Part shown: in pieces, positions 7,745 through 15,949 of the stretch
Numbering within the stretch: the first letter of the stretch is position 1
How the letters are laid out: each line of letters opens with the position of its first letter
NCBI GenBank assembly: GCA_937891425.1
Contig: CALAGD010000004.1
Location: 1 to 23,815 of the forward strand
DNA: 23,815 bases
Source: an uncultured Pigmentiphaga sp.
GTDB lineage: Bacteria; Pseudomonadota; Gammaproteobacteria; Burkholderiales; Burkholderiaceae_B
Reading direction: 5' to 3'
Notes under the pieces: model-generated
Told to the model about the DNA's origin: nothing
The model's database searches: none
What the model saw: only the letters and a program-made list of their open reading frames with translations
Position numbers and translations under genes: made by a program

Positions 7745-8110
7745 TCACCCTTGCTTGCGGGCCGCCTTCTCGGCCAGGCCCGATACGCCCTCGCGCCGGG
7801 CGAGCTCATCCAGCACCTGCTTTGGGTCAATTCCGTAATACTCCAGCATCACCATGCAGTGAAACCAGAGGTCAGCCGTTTCGTACACGATCTTGTCGGG
7901 GCTTGCGTCCTTGGCGGCCAGCACCACTTCGGTGGCCTCCTCCCCGATCTTCTTGAGGAAGGCATCAGGCCCGCGCGAGAGCAGCCGGGCCACATATGAC
8001 GCTGCGGGATCGCCGCCACGCACCGGATTACGGGAAGCGATCGTTTGCGCGAGCCGCCGCAATACGTCGCCTGTGCCGGAGGCATTCGACTCGGGGGAGA
8101 TATCGGTCAT
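7745..8110 (-). CDS. hisE: Phosphoribosyl-ATP pyrophosphatase
   Basis: HisE hydrolyses PR-ATP to PR-AMP, step 2 of histidine synthesis. The 121-aa product starts MTDISPESNASG and carries the all-alpha MazG-like fold: SYVARLLSRGPDAFLKKIGEEATE (metal-binding EExxE-type region), then DKIVYETADLWFHCMVML. The frame is open upstream, but the ATG at 8110 overlaps the hisI stop (ATGA, 8107-8110), the usual coupled start. HisE is separate from HisI, not fused as in E. coli. It is the last gene of the his operon here. Confidence 0.95.
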   Translation of the reverse strand: MTDISPESNASGTGDVLRRLAQTIASRNPVRGGDPAASYVARLLSRGPDAFLKKIGEEATEVVLAAKDASPDKIVYETADLWFHCMVMLEYYGIDPKQVLDELARREGVSGLAEKAARKQG

Positions 8111-8502
8111 GAATAGATGGCCTTCGGATCTTTCAACACGGGATCGGTGGTGCGCCAGACAGGACCTTCGTCGCCGTGCGTGAGCTCGCGGTAGAAGCAA
8201 CGCTCGCGACCGGTATGACAGGCGATTCCACCCTCCTGGCTGACCTGAAGCAACACCACGTCGCCATCGCAGTCGAGCCTGATGCTGTGCACCCTCTGCC
8301 GGTGTCCTGACTCCTCACCCTTCTTCCACAGACGCTGACGTGAGCGCGACCAGTACGTGGCATAGCCGGTCGCACGGGTGAGCTCCAGCGCTTCGCGGTT
8401 CATGTAGGCAAACATCAGGACGCGCCCGGTTTCGGCATCCTGCGCAATGGCAGGAACCAGACCATTGCTGTCGAACCGCACCTCATCCAGCCAGTTCATC
8501 AT
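8107..8502 (-). CDS. hisI: Phosphoribosyl-AMP cyclohydrolase
   Basis: HisI opens the adenine ring of PR-AMP (step 3), using zinc and magnesium. The 131-aa product has the signature WSRSRQRLWKKGEESG, the metal-binding DCDGD stretch (D77, C78, D79, D81) and the zinc cysteines C95 (GGIACHTG) and C102 (RCFYRE). Tandem ATGs lie at 8502 and 8499; the first overlaps the hisF stop. It is coupled on both sides, to hisF and hisE. Confidence 0.95.
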   Translation of the reverse strand: MMNWLDEVRFDSNGLVPAIAQDAETGRVLMFAYMNREALELTRATGYATYWSRSRQRLWKKGEESGHRQRVHSIRLDCDGDVVLLQVSQEGGIACHTGRERCFYRELTHGDEGPVWRTTDPVLKDPKAIYS

Positions 8503-9314
8503 GCATCATCCAGGCGCACCGCGATACCACGGGCAGCCATGTACTCTTTGGCCTGCCGCACCGTATAGCGGCCGTAGTGAAAAATGCTGGCTGCCAGCAC
8601 GGCGCTGGCATGCCCCTGCAGGATGCCGTCTGCAAGGTGGGACAGGTCGCCAACACCCCCTGAAGCGATTACCGGGATGGGTACCGCGTCAGCGATGGCG
8701 CGGGTCAGTTCGAGGTCGAATCCCTGCTGCGTGCCGTCGCGATCCATGCTGGTGACGAGCAGTTCGCCTGCACCCAGCTGCGCCAGCTTGCGTGCCCACT
8801 CGACGGCATCCAGCCCTGTGCCACGACGCCCGCCATGCGTGAAGACTTCCCAGCGGGCCGGCTCGCCCGCAGCAGACACCCGCTTCGCATCGATGGCCAC
8901 CACGATGCACTGCGAACCGTAGTAGCTGGCTGCCTCTTCCACCAGACCCGGGTTGGCCACCGCCGCAGTATTGATTGAAACCTTGTCGGCTCCCGCATTG
9001 AGCAGACGTCGCACATCACCTGCCTGGCGCACCCCACCACCTACGGTCAGAGGGATGAACACCTGCTCGGCGACCCGCTCGATCACCGGCAGAATGAGGT
9101 CGCGCTCCTCGCTGGAGGCGGTAATATCGAGGAAGGTAAGCTCGTCGGCGCCCTGTTCGTCGTAGCGCCGGGCAATTTCGACAGGATCGCCGGCATCGAC
9201 CAGGTTCACGAAATTGACGCCCTTCACGACCCTCCCGGCGTTGACATCAAGGCATGGGATGATGCGGCAGGTAAGGTCGGACCTGGCGGATGCCATGGCT
9301 GGGGTACCCGTCAT
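8499..9314 (-). CDS. hisF: Imidazole glycerol phosphate synthase, cyclase subunit
   Basis: HisF uses ammonia from HisH to make imidazole glycerol phosphate and AICAR. The 271-aa (beta/alpha)8 barrel shows CRIIPCLDV with the catalytic Asp (D23), GRVVKGVNFVNL, the phosphate site TVGGGVR, VAIDAKRV with the second catalytic Asp, and the repeat phosphate site VIASGGVGD. The ATG at 9314 overlaps the hisA stop (ATGA) with AGGT upstream. An internal ATG at 9296 would shorten the unconserved N-terminus by six residues. Confidence 0.96.
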   Translation of the reverse strand: MTGTPAMASARSDLTCRIIPCLDVNAGRVVKGVNFVNLVDAGDPVEIARRYDEQGADELTFLDITASSEERDLILPVIERVAEQVFIPLTVGGGVRQAGDVRRLLNAGADKVSINTAAVANPGLVEEAASYYGSQCIVVAIDAKRVSAAGEPARWEVFTHGGRRGTGLDAVEWARKLAQLGAGELLVTSMDRDGTQQGFDLELTRAIADAVPIPVIASGGVGDLSHLADGILQGHASAVLAASIFHYGRYTVRQAKEYMAARGIAVRLDDA

Positions 9315-10060
9315 CGCACGTTACCTGTGAGTTCGTCCGCACGTGCCTGGGCAGCCTCGAAATCGAGGGTGCCTTCGTACAGGCTGCGCCCCAGGATGGC
9401 GCCTTCGACGCCTTCGTCGTAGACGGCACAGAGTTTCTCGATGTCTTCGATGGTAGCGATGCCGCCGGAGGCAAACACCGGGATGCTGACTGCCTGCGCC
9501 AGACGCACCGTTGCCTCGACGTTGACGCCGGTCAGCATGCCGTCGCGCCCGATGTCAGTGTAGATGATGGCCTCCACACCATAATCTTCAAACTTGCGGG
9601 CCAGGTCGATCACGTCGTGCCGGGTGAGCTTGCTCCAGCCGTCGGTAGCTACCTTGCCATCCCGCGCATCGAGGCCGACGATGATGTTGCCGGGGAAAGC
9701 GCTGCACGCATCGTGCAGGAAACCCGGACTCTTCACCGCCGCAGTGCCGATGATGACATAGGAGACTCCGCCATCAAGGTACCGTTCGATGGTGTCGAGG
9801 TCGCGGATGCCACCGCCGATCTGCACGGGAATTTCATCGTCGATCGCATCGATGATGGCCCGTATGGAGGCCTCGTTGCGTGGCTTGCCAGCCACCGCGC
9901 CATTGAGATCGACCAGGTGCAGGCGTCGGGCGCCAGCCTCCAACCACTGGAGCGCTACCGCTGCCGGGTCATCGGAAAATACAGTGACATCGTCCAGATC
10001 GCCTTGGCGTAAGCGGACACAGCGCCCGTCTTTGAGGTCGATGGCGGGGATAAGCAACAT
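9311..10060 (-). CDS. hisA: Phosphoribosylformimino-AICAR ribotide isomerase
   Basis: HisA performs the Amadori rearrangement of ProFAR to PRFAR (step 4). The 249-aa half-barrel-repeat protein has the catalytic pair D8 (PAIDLK) and D131 (VGLDARDG). Phosphate sites are QIGGGIRD and VFASGGIAT, and TDIGRDGM is also present. No Shine-Dalgarno sequence is visible before the ATG, unusual beside its neighbours. A 109-base gap separates it from hisH, the largest break inside the operon. It overlaps hisF. Confidence 0.96.
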   Translation of the reverse strand: MLLIPAIDLKDGRCVRLRQGDLDDVTVFSDDPAAVALQWLEAGARRLHLVDLNGAVAGKPRNEASIRAIIDAIDDEIPVQIGGGIRDLDTIERYLDGGVSYVIIGTAAVKSPGFLHDACSAFPGNIIVGLDARDGKVATDGWSKLTRHDVIDLARKFEDYGVEAIIYTDIGRDGMLTGVNVEATVRLAQAVSIPVFASGGIATIEDIEKLCAVYDEGVEGAILGRSLYEGTLDFEAAQARADELTGNVR

Positions 10061-10169
10061 AGCTTGAAACTGGGGAAGATTGTGAGACTCGCCGGCATAG
10101 CTGCCAGACTTGCTATGAACTGGCTTGCGAAATCATGCCTGGCAAAGAGTTTGAGAGACTCTGGATGTA
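10061..10169. other. Gap inside the his operon (hisH-hisA), lower GC
   Basis: This 109-bp spacer breaks an otherwise nearly gapless operon and is visibly less GC-rich than the genes around it. It contains a short hairpin, AGAGT-N7-ACTCT (10146-10162), and no gene. I see no convincing promoter for hisA, though weak -10-like sequences occur. It may be a leftover or an RNA-processing site. Confidence 0.4.
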
Positions 10170-10826
10170 CTAGGGTTTCCAGTGCACAAAGTTACGATAC
10201 ACGCGCAAGCCAGCGGCCGCGCTCTTCTCGGGGTGGAACTGCGTAGCAAAAATGTTAGCGTGTGCTACCACCGACGTAAAGTCGAATCCATAGTACGTTT
10301 GACCTACAGCAATTTCCGTGTCTGCAGGCGCCACGTAGTAGCTATGCACAAAATAGAAGAAACTGTTGTCGGGCACGCCTTCCCAGAGCGGGTGCGATCG
10401 TACCTGCCGCACGCGGTTCCAGCCCATGTGCGGAACCTTGAGCACTTCGTGCGGAGCAGCCGGTTTCTCGTCGAAAGCCGTGCCCCGGAACCGCAGGACC
10501 TTGCCGGGGAAAATGCCTAGCGCGGCGACATCGGGGGCCTCTTCGCTCATCTCGAACAGCATCTGCATGCCGACGCATACGCCCAGCAATGGTTTGGTAC
10601 GGGCTGCTTCGATCACCGCATCGGCGAGGCCGTCACGACGCAACTGTTGCATGGAGTCGCCGATAGCGCCCTGCCCCGGCAATACGACGCGATCTGCCGC
10701 CCTGACCCCCTCGGGCGTCGACACCAGCTGGATGTCGGCCTCGGGAGCCACATATCGTAACGCACGTACGACCGACCGCAGGTTGCCGGCGCCGGAATCC
10801 ACGACCGCTATGCGTGTGGCTCCCAC
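10170..10826 (-). CDS. hisH: Imidazole glycerol phosphate synthase, glutamine amidotransferase subunit
   Basis: HisH releases ammonia from glutamine and channels it to HisF. The 218-aa product is a class I amidotransferase. It has PGQGAIGDSM (oxyanion region), the nucleophile C84 in GVCVGMQMLFE, and H198/E200 in FHPEKS completing the triad. The conserved N-terminus TRIAVVDSGAGNLRS has no ATG in front. The start must be the GTG at 10826, one base after the hisB stop, with GGGAG 9 bases upstream. The 3' part (10170-10400) is slightly richer in A/T than the rest of the operon. Confidence 0.94.
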   Translation of the reverse strand: MGATRIAVVDSGAGNLRSVVRALRYVAPEADIQLVSTPEGVRAADRVVLPGQGAIGDSMQQLRRDGLADAVIEAARTKPLLGVCVGMQMLFEMSEEAPDVAALGIFPGKVLRFRGTAFDEKPAAPHEVLKVPHMGWNRVRQVRSHPLWEGVPDNSFFYFVHSYYVAPADTEIAVGQTYYGFDFTSVVAHANIFATQFHPEKSAAAGLRVYRNFVHWKP

Positions 10827-10827
10827 C

Positions 10828-11415
10828 TCAGAGAACTCCCTTGGTTGACGGCACGACACCGACTGCACGCGGATCGATTTCGACCGCCATGCGCAGGGCG
10901 CGGCCAAAGGCCTTGAATACCGTCTCGCACTGGTGGTGCGCGTTCTCGCCCTTGAGGTTGTCGATGTGGACCGTAACCCGGGCGTGGTTCACGAACCCCT
11001 GAAAGAACTCACGCGCCAGATCGACATCGAAATCGCCAATGCGTGCCCGAGTAAAAGGAACGTTGTAGAACAGTCCTGGACGTCCTGAGAAATCGATGAC
11101 CACGCGGGAAAGTGCTTCATCCAGCGGCACGTAGGCGTGACCGTAACGCCGCACGCCTGCCTTGTCGCCCAGGGCCCGGGCAAAGGCCTGCCCCAGAGTG
11201 ATGCCCACATCTTCCACCGTGTGATGCGCATCGATGTGCAGATCGCCGTCTGCCTGGATGTCTAGATCGATCAGCCCGTGCCGGGCGATCTGATCCAGCA
11301 TGTGGTCGAAGAACGGCACCCCGGTTGCAAGGTTCTGCCGCCCGGTGCCGTCGAGGTTGATTGCAACGCGAATGCGCGTCTCGTTGGTATTGCGGGTTAC
11401 TTCTGCGGTACGCAT
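10828..11415 (-). CDS. hisB: Imidazoleglycerol-phosphate dehydratase
   Basis: HisB dehydrates imidazole glycerol phosphate (step 6) using two manganese ions. The 195-aa monofunctional enzyme begins MRTAEVTRNTNETRIRV. It holds the metal motifs DAHHTVED and NAHHQCET, plus FFDHMLDQIARHG. It has no fused phosphatase domain, unlike the E. coli bifunctional form. An upstream GTG at 11445 overlaps the hisD stop (GTGA) and would add ten residues; the ATG at 11415 fits the family better. In relatives hisC normally precedes this gene; here hisD does directly. Confidence 0.95.
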   Translation of the reverse strand: MRTAEVTRNTNETRIRVAINLDGTGRQNLATGVPFFDHMLDQIARHGLIDLDIQADGDLHIDAHHTVEDVGITLGQAFARALGDKAGVRRYGHAYVPLDEALSRVVIDFSGRPGLFYNVPFTRARIGDFDVDLAREFFQGFVNHARVTVHIDNLKGENAHHQCETVFKAFGRALRMAVEIDPRAVGVVPSTKGVL

Positions 11416-11441
11416 GCTAGAGCTCAGGTAATCGACGCGGT

Positions 11442-12743
11442 TCACGGGCGGAACCGATATTCAGCGCTGGCGGCGTGTGCCTGAAGACCTTCCCCGTGCG
11501 CCAGCACGGAAGCTACGCGCCCCAGCTTCCCGGCAGCCGCGGCAGAGACCTGGATGATGCTGGAACGCTTCTGGAAGTCGTAGACCCCCAGGGGAGATGA
11601 AAACCGCGCAGTGCGAGACGTCGGCAGCACGTGGTTGGGTCCGGCGCAGTAGTCGCCCAGCGACTCCGAACTGTACCGCCCAAGAAAGATGGCACCCGCG
11701 TGACGAATGTGCGCCACCCATTGCTCGGGGTGCTCGGTGGAAATCTCGAGGTGCTCGGGAGCGATGCGGTTCGCAATGGCGCACGCCTCGGGCAGATCGT
11801 GCACCTGGATGAGCGCGCCGCGATTCGACAGGCTGGTGCGTATGATCTCCGATCGCGGCATGGTCGGCAGCAGACATTCGATCTCGCGTTCAACCTGATC
11901 GAGATACTCGACGCTGGGGCACAGCAGGATGGCCTGCGCGAGCTCGTCGTGCTCGGCCTGCGAGAACAGGTCCATCGCCACCCAGTCCGGCGCTGTGGAG
12001 CCATCGGCAATGATGAGGATCTCGCTGGGCCCGGCAATCATGTCGATGCCGACCGTGCCGAACACGCGTCGCTTGGCCGCAGCCACATATGCATTGCCCG
12101 GACCGACGATCTTGTCGACGGCCGGAATGCTTTCCGTCCCGTAAGCCAGCGCACCGACTGCCTGCGCACCTCCGATGGCCCAGATGCGATCGACCCCGGC
12201 GATGGCTGCTGCTGCGAGAACGATCGGATTGCGTACGCCGTTCGGCGTGGGCGTGACCATGACCACTTCACTTACGCCAGCCACTCGCGCAGGTATGGCG
12301 TTCATCAGCAGCGAAGACGGGTAGGCTGCCTTGCCCCCAGGGACGTACAGGCCTACACGATCGAGCGGCGTGACCTTTTGCCCCAGTACGGTGCCGTCAT
12401 CTTCCGTGTACTGCCAGCTCTGCGCCAGTTGCCGCTGGTGATAGGAACGGATACGCTCGGCCGCGGTCTCGAGCGCCTCGCGCTGTTGGGTGCCGAGCGC
12501 GTTCAGGGCGGCCTCCCATTCGCTGCGGGGAATTTCAAGCGCGGGCACGCTTGGCGCGGGATGATGATCGAAACGGCGGGTGTATTCGAGGACAGCCGCA
12601 TCACCGCGCTCGCGTACGTCGGCCAGGATGGTTTGCACCGCCTGCTCGATGGAGGCGTCTTCCGTCGCCTCGAACGCGAGCAGGCGGCCAAGCCGCGCAT
12701 CGAAATCGGGCTGGCTCGTCGCGAGCCGATTGATTACCGTCAT
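11442..12743 (-). CDS. hisD: Histidinol dehydrogenase
   Basis: HisD oxidises histidinol to histidine in two NAD-dependent steps. The 433-aa product has GLYVPGGKAAYPSS, IVGPGNAYVAAAK and IAGPSE. Zinc ligands are Q262 and H265 (SQAEHD), the catalytic pair is E330-H331 (APEHLE), and HAASAEYRFRP closes the protein. The frame is open 14 codons further upstream, but the ATG at 12743 has GGAAAGGA just upstream and lies one base after the hisG stop. It is followed directly by hisB, with no room for hisC. Confidence 0.96.
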   Translation of the reverse strand: MTVINRLATSQPDFDARLGRLLAFEATEDASIEQAVQTILADVRERGDAAVLEYTRRFDHHPAPSVPALEIPRSEWEAALNALGTQQREALETAAERIRSYHQRQLAQSWQYTEDDGTVLGQKVTPLDRVGLYVPGGKAAYPSSLLMNAIPARVAGVSEVVMVTPTPNGVRNPIVLAAAAIAGVDRIWAIGGAQAVGALAYGTESIPAVDKIVGPGNAYVAAAKRRVFGTVGIDMIAGPSEILIIADGSTAPDWVAMDLFSQAEHDELAQAILLCPSVEYLDQVEREIECLLPTMPRSEIIRTSLSNRGALIQVHDLPEACAIANRIAPEHLEISTEHPEQWVAHIRHAGAIFLGRYSSESLGDYCAGPNHVLPTSRTARFSSPLGVYDFQKRSSIIQVSAAAAGKLGRVASVLAHGEGLQAHAASAEYRFRP

Positions 12744-12744
12744 G

Positions 12745-13422
12745 TCAATCCTTTCCATTGTTGGCCGCGACCCGGCCGAATACATCCAGCAGCGGCTGCA
12801 GTCGCTCGCGCCGCGTCTTGAGGGCAGCCTGGTTGACGATCAGCCGCGATGAAATCGGCATGATCTCTTCGACTTCGACCAGGTTGTTGGCACGCAGGGT
12901 GCCTCCGGTGGAAACCAGGTCAACGATCGCGTCGGCCAGTCCGACCAGCGGCGCGAGCTCCATGGAGCCATATAGCTTGATCACGTCGACATGCACGCCC
13001 TTGGCCGCGAAATGCTCACGCGTGGCCTGGACATACTTGGTCGCCACGCGCAGGCGTGCGCCCTGGTGGACGGCCGCCTCGTAATCGAACCACCTAGGAA
13101 CCGCCACGCACAGCCGGCAACGGGCGATGTCGAGATCGATCGGCTGGTAAAGACCTCCCGGATGCAGCGTCTGGTGTTCGTACAGGACATCCTTCCCGGC
13201 TATCCCCATGTCGGCCGCACCATATTGCACATAGGTGGGGACATCCGACGCACGCACAATGATGACCCGCAGATCCGGATGGCTGGTGGGAATGATCAGC
13301 TTGCGGGTGGTATCGAGGTCTTCCAGCACTTCGATACCGGCCGCCGAAAGCAGCGGCAAGGTTTCATCGAAAATCCGCCCCTTGGACAGCGCCAGCGTGA
13401 TGGGGGTGGGCGTCCGGTTCAT
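12745..13422 (-). CDS. hisG: ATP phosphoribosyltransferase catalytic subunit (short form)
   Basis: HisG joins ATP to PRPP, the first and controlling step of histidine synthesis. At 225 aa it is the short form, lacking the C-terminal regulatory ACT-like domain, so by family rule it needs the HisZ regulatory subunit; hisZ is not in the window. Motifs are LALSKGRIFDETLPLL, VQYGAADMGIAGKDVL and the PRPP loop DLVSTGGTLRANNL. The ATG overlaps the murA stop (ATGA, 13419-13422), so his expression is physically tied to murA. Confidence 0.96.
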   Translation of the reverse strand: MNRTPTPITLALSKGRIFDETLPLLSAAGIEVLEDLDTTRKLIIPTSHPDLRVIIVRASDVPTYVQYGAADMGIAGKDVLYEHQTLHPGGLYQPIDLDIARCRLCVAVPRWFDYEAAVHQGARLRVATKYVQATREHFAAKGVHVDVIKLYGSMELAPLVGLADAIVDLVSTGGTLRANNLVEVEEIMPISSRLIVNQAALKTRRERLQPLLDVFGRVAANNGKD

Positions 13423-14702
13423 GCTGGCACCTCGTCAGGATTGCCGTTCCCCCGCACCCGGCGGATATTCGCGCCCAACTGGGCAAGTTTGTGCTCCATA
13501 TGTTCGTAACCACGATCGAGATGGTAGACGCGCTCGAGCGTCGTCACGCCGTCGGCCACCAGGCCCGCAATGACGAGGCTGGCCGAAGCGCGCAGGTCGG
13601 TGGCCATGACTGTGGCACCCGACAGCCGCGGCACACCTTTGACCACCGCCGTGGCGCCGTCGATATCGATGTCGGCCCCCAGGCGGCGCAATTCCTGAAC
13701 GTGCATGAACCGGTTCTCGAAGATGTTCTCGGTGATGACGGCGGTGCCTTCGGCAATAGTGTTCATGGCCATCAGCTGCGCCTGCATGTCGGTCGCGAAG
13801 CCGGGGTACTCGAGCGTGCGAAAACCCACCGCGGCAGGCCGGCGCGTCATGCGTGCCCGAATGAAGTCGTTACCACATTCTACCTGCAAGCCCGCTTCGC
13901 GCAGCTTGTCGAGAGTGGCACCCATGGTGCCGGGCGCTGCGTGGGCGAGCACGACTTCCCCGCCAGCGGCCGCTACCGCACACAGGAACGTACCCGCCTC
14001 GATACGGTCGGGCATGACGGCGTGGCGCGCCCCGTGGAGGGATGGACGCCCGTGCACGACGATACGGTCCGTACCGTGACCTTCTATCTGCGCACCCATG
14101 GCGATCAGCGCGTTGGCCAGATCCACCACCTCGGGTTCACGCGCGGCGTTGTCCAGGATGGTTTCACCTTCGGCCAGCGTCGCGGCCATGAGCAGGTTTT
14201 CAGTGCCAGTCACCGTAATGATGTCGGTACGCACCACCCCGCCCTTGAGCCGACCGGCGCGCGCGACCACGTATCCGTGCTCGATGCGGATGTCCGCCCC
14301 CATGGCGGCAAGCCCCTTGATGTGCTGGTCGACCGGCCGCTGACCGATCGCACAACCGCCAGGCAGACTGACCCGCGCTTCACCGAAGCGGGCCAGCAGC
14401 GGGCCCAGCACCAGAATGGCGGCACGCATGGTCTTGACGAGTTCGTATGGCGCCTCGTTGGAATGAACTTGAGAAGCCTCAAGCACCATGCAACCCGCTG
14501 CGTCCCGGGTAACCTTGACGCCCAGCTGACGCAGCAGACGGGCCATGGTGGCAACGTCGTTGAGTGCGGGCACATTCTCGAGCACCAGCGGTTCAGAAGT
14601 GAGCAGGCTTGCGCACAGAATGGGCAAGGCTGCGTTCTTGGCGCCGGAGACGGAGATTTCACCGTTCAACGTCGCGCCGCCGGTTATTTCGAGTCTGTCC
14701 AT
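13419..14702 (-). CDS. murA: UDP-N-acetylglucosamine 1-carboxyvinyltransferase
   Basis: MurA transfers enolpyruvate from PEP to UDP-GlcNAc, the first committed step of peptidoglycan synthesis, in the cytoplasm. The 427-aa product has the inside-out alpha/beta barrel repeat and SVSGAKNAALPIL near the N-terminus. The fosfomycin-target cysteine C117 lies in LPGGCAIGQRPVD, and the catalytic Asp region is YPGFATDMQAQ. Having Cys and not Asp at 117 predicts the fosfomycin-sensitive type. No good ribosome binding site precedes the ATG. A 140-base spacer with two hairpins separates it from ibaG; hisG overlaps its end. Confidence 0.97.
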   Translation of the reverse strand: MDRLEITGGATLNGEISVSGAKNAALPILCASLLTSEPLVLENVPALNDVATMARLLRQLGVKVTRDAAGCMVLEASQVHSNEAPYELVKTMRAAILVLGPLLARFGEARVSLPGGCAIGQRPVDQHIKGLAAMGADIRIEHGYVVARAGRLKGGVVRTDIITVTGTENLLMAATLAEGETILDNAAREPEVVDLANALIAMGAQIEGHGTDRIVVHGRPSLHGARHAVMPDRIEAGTFLCAVAAAGGEVVLAHAAPGTMGATLDKLREAGLQVECGNDFIRARMTRRPAAVGFRTLEYPGFATDMQAQLMAMNTIAEGTAVITENIFENRFMHVQELRRLGADIDIDGATAVVKGVPRLSGATVMATDLRASASLVIAGLVADGVTTLERVYHLDRGYEHMEHKLAQLGANIRRVRGNGNPDEVPA

Positions 14703-14757
14703 AGGATGGGGCTGGTGGTAGGGGCTATTACGGGTAACGATCGGGAGTCACGAAGGC

Positions 14758-14795
14758 GCGCCACACGACTCGTGCGGCGCCCCGGACATCGGGGC
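14758..14795. repeat. Two adjacent hairpins in the ibaG-murA spacer
   Basis: The first pairs GCGCC (14758-14762) and CACG with CGTG and GGCGC (ending 14780), around one A/C mismatch and a 3-base loop. The second is GCCCCG-GACAT-CGGGGC (14779-14795). They share two bases, so they would compete. No U-tract follows, so neither is a classic terminator. They could set mRNA stability or pausing before murA. Confidence 0.45.
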
Positions 14796-14842
14796 AACGA
14801 GAGGTCTGGGCAGCGCGACGGGGTACTGGGTCGGTGTGTACA

Positions 14843-15103
14843 TCAAACGTTCGCGCCGCTCTCCGCCGACCATTCCTCGGGGGTGAGGGTACGCATGGAC
14901 AGTGCGTGGATCTCGGAATGCATCCGGTCGCCAAGCGCACGGTAGACCAGCTGATGGCGGGCAATAGCACGCTTGCCAGCGAATTCCCCGCTGACGATGA
15001 CCGCTTCGAAATGCTGTCCATCGCCAACCACCTCGACGTGTTCGCACTTCAATCCGTCAAGGATGTACTGACGCACTTGTTCCGGCGTAGGAAATGATGA
15101 CAT
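14843..15103 (-). CDS. ibaG: BolA-family protein IbaG (YrbA-like)
   Basis: IbaG is a small BolA-family protein that can bind [2Fe-2S] clusters with monothiol glutaredoxins; its gene commonly sits before murA. The 86-aa product shows the BolA core: VEVVGDGQHFEAVIVSGEFAGK, RHQLVYRALGDRM with the conserved His, and IHALSMRTLTPEEW near the end. C20 lies in the early LKCEHVEV stretch. The ATG is three bases after the permease stop. It belongs to the mla-yadGH-ibaG-murA gene string. Confidence 0.94.
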   Translation of the reverse strand: MSSFPTPEQVRQYILDGLKCEHVEVVGDGQHFEAVIVSGEFAGKRAIARHQLVYRALGDRMHSEIHALSMRTLTPEEWSAESGANV

Positions 15104-15106
15104 GAG

Positions 15107-15949
15107 CTAGCTCCGCAACTTGTAACCGCTTGCCAGCATGCGCATGGCAAGCGCGGCAAGCAGCAGATAGACACCGCCCACGACGACCAGGCTGAGCCAG
15201 GGGGTAGTGTCGGACACGCCAAAAAAGCCGTAGCGGAATCCGTCGATGGCATAGAACACCGGGTTCCAGTGCGACACACCCTGCCAGAAGGGCGGCAGCG
15301 AGTTGATCGAATAGAACACACCGGACAGGAAGGTTGCCGGCATGATGAGGAAGTTCTGGAAGGCAGCGATCTGGTCGAACTTCTCGGCCCAGATGCCCGC
15401 GATGAGCCCCAGCGTGCCCATGGAGGCGCACGCCAGCACCGCGAAGACGATCAGCCACCCCGGATACGCCAGTGCCGGCGGCACGAAGAACAGCGTAACC
15501 AGCCATACCCCGACACCGACCACCAGGCCGCGCACGACCGACGCCAGCACATAGGCAGCGTAGATTTCCACGTACGACATCGGTGGCAGGAGGATGAAGA
15601 TGAGGTTGCCCGTGACGCGGCTCTGGATGAGCGACGACGACGAATTCGAGAACGCGTTCTGCAGCATGCTCATCATGATGAGCCCTGGAACGAGAAACGC
15701 GGTGTAGGGAATCTTGTCGTAGATGTTCAGCCGGCCTTCGAGCACGTGCGCGAACACAAGCAGGTAGAGCAGCGCCGTTACCACGGGCGCGGCGACCGTC
15801 TGGAAACTGACCTTGTAGAACCGCAGCAGCTCCTTGTAGAAGAGCGTGGGAAAACCGAGGCCAGCCTTGAAATTCGGTTGCACGGACGGCACGGTCGCCG
15901 TCCCGGAAGATGTTTCAGCAGGCGCCTGCACAGGATTGGTCGTACTCAT
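15107..15949 (-). CDS. ABC-2 type transporter permease (YadH-like)
   Basis: This is the membrane half of a two-gene ABC exporter with the ATPase encoded just upstream. The 280-aa product has a cytoplasmic Ser/Thr/Pro-rich N-terminus (about 28 residues), then FYKELLRFYKVSFQTV. Six hydrophobic segments include LVPGLIMMSMLQNAF and FLIMPATFLSGVFYSINSLPP, the ABC-2 family signature. The substrate is unknown. Its position between mla and murA suggests an envelope function, but that is inference. The ATG overlaps the ATPase stop (15946-15949). Confidence 0.9.
   Translation of the reverse strand: MSTTNPVQAPAETSSGTATVPSVQPNFKAGLGFPTLFYKELLRFYKVSFQTVAAPVVTALLYLLVFAHVLEGRLNIYDKIPYTAFLVPGLIMMSMLQNAFSNSSSSLIQSRVTGNLIFILLPPMSYVEIYAAYVLASVVRGLVVGVGVWLVTLFFVPPALAYPGWLIVFAVLACASMGTLGLIAGIWAEKFDQIAAFQNFLIMPATFLSGVFYSINSLPPFWQGVSHWNPVFYAIDGFRYGFFGVSDTTPWLSLVVVGGVYLLLAALAMRMLASGYKLRS

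Noticed and set aside
7308..7748. Minus-strand frame through the hisE-tatA spacer, considered as a HIT-family gene
   Set aside because: It has no HxHxH motif and overlaps tatA in another frame; it is Cys/Arg/Ser-rich noise.
11631..12821. Plus-strand open frame (396 codons) opposite hisD
   Set aside because: It is an antisense shadow of histidinol dehydrogenase with no family resemblance.
13491..14945. Long plus-strand open frame (484 codons) opposite murA and ibaG
   Set aside because: It is the antisense of two clearly conserved genes. It has no recognisable domain, is His/Arg/Gln-rich as expected from a GC-rich antisense frame, and lacks a ribosome binding site.
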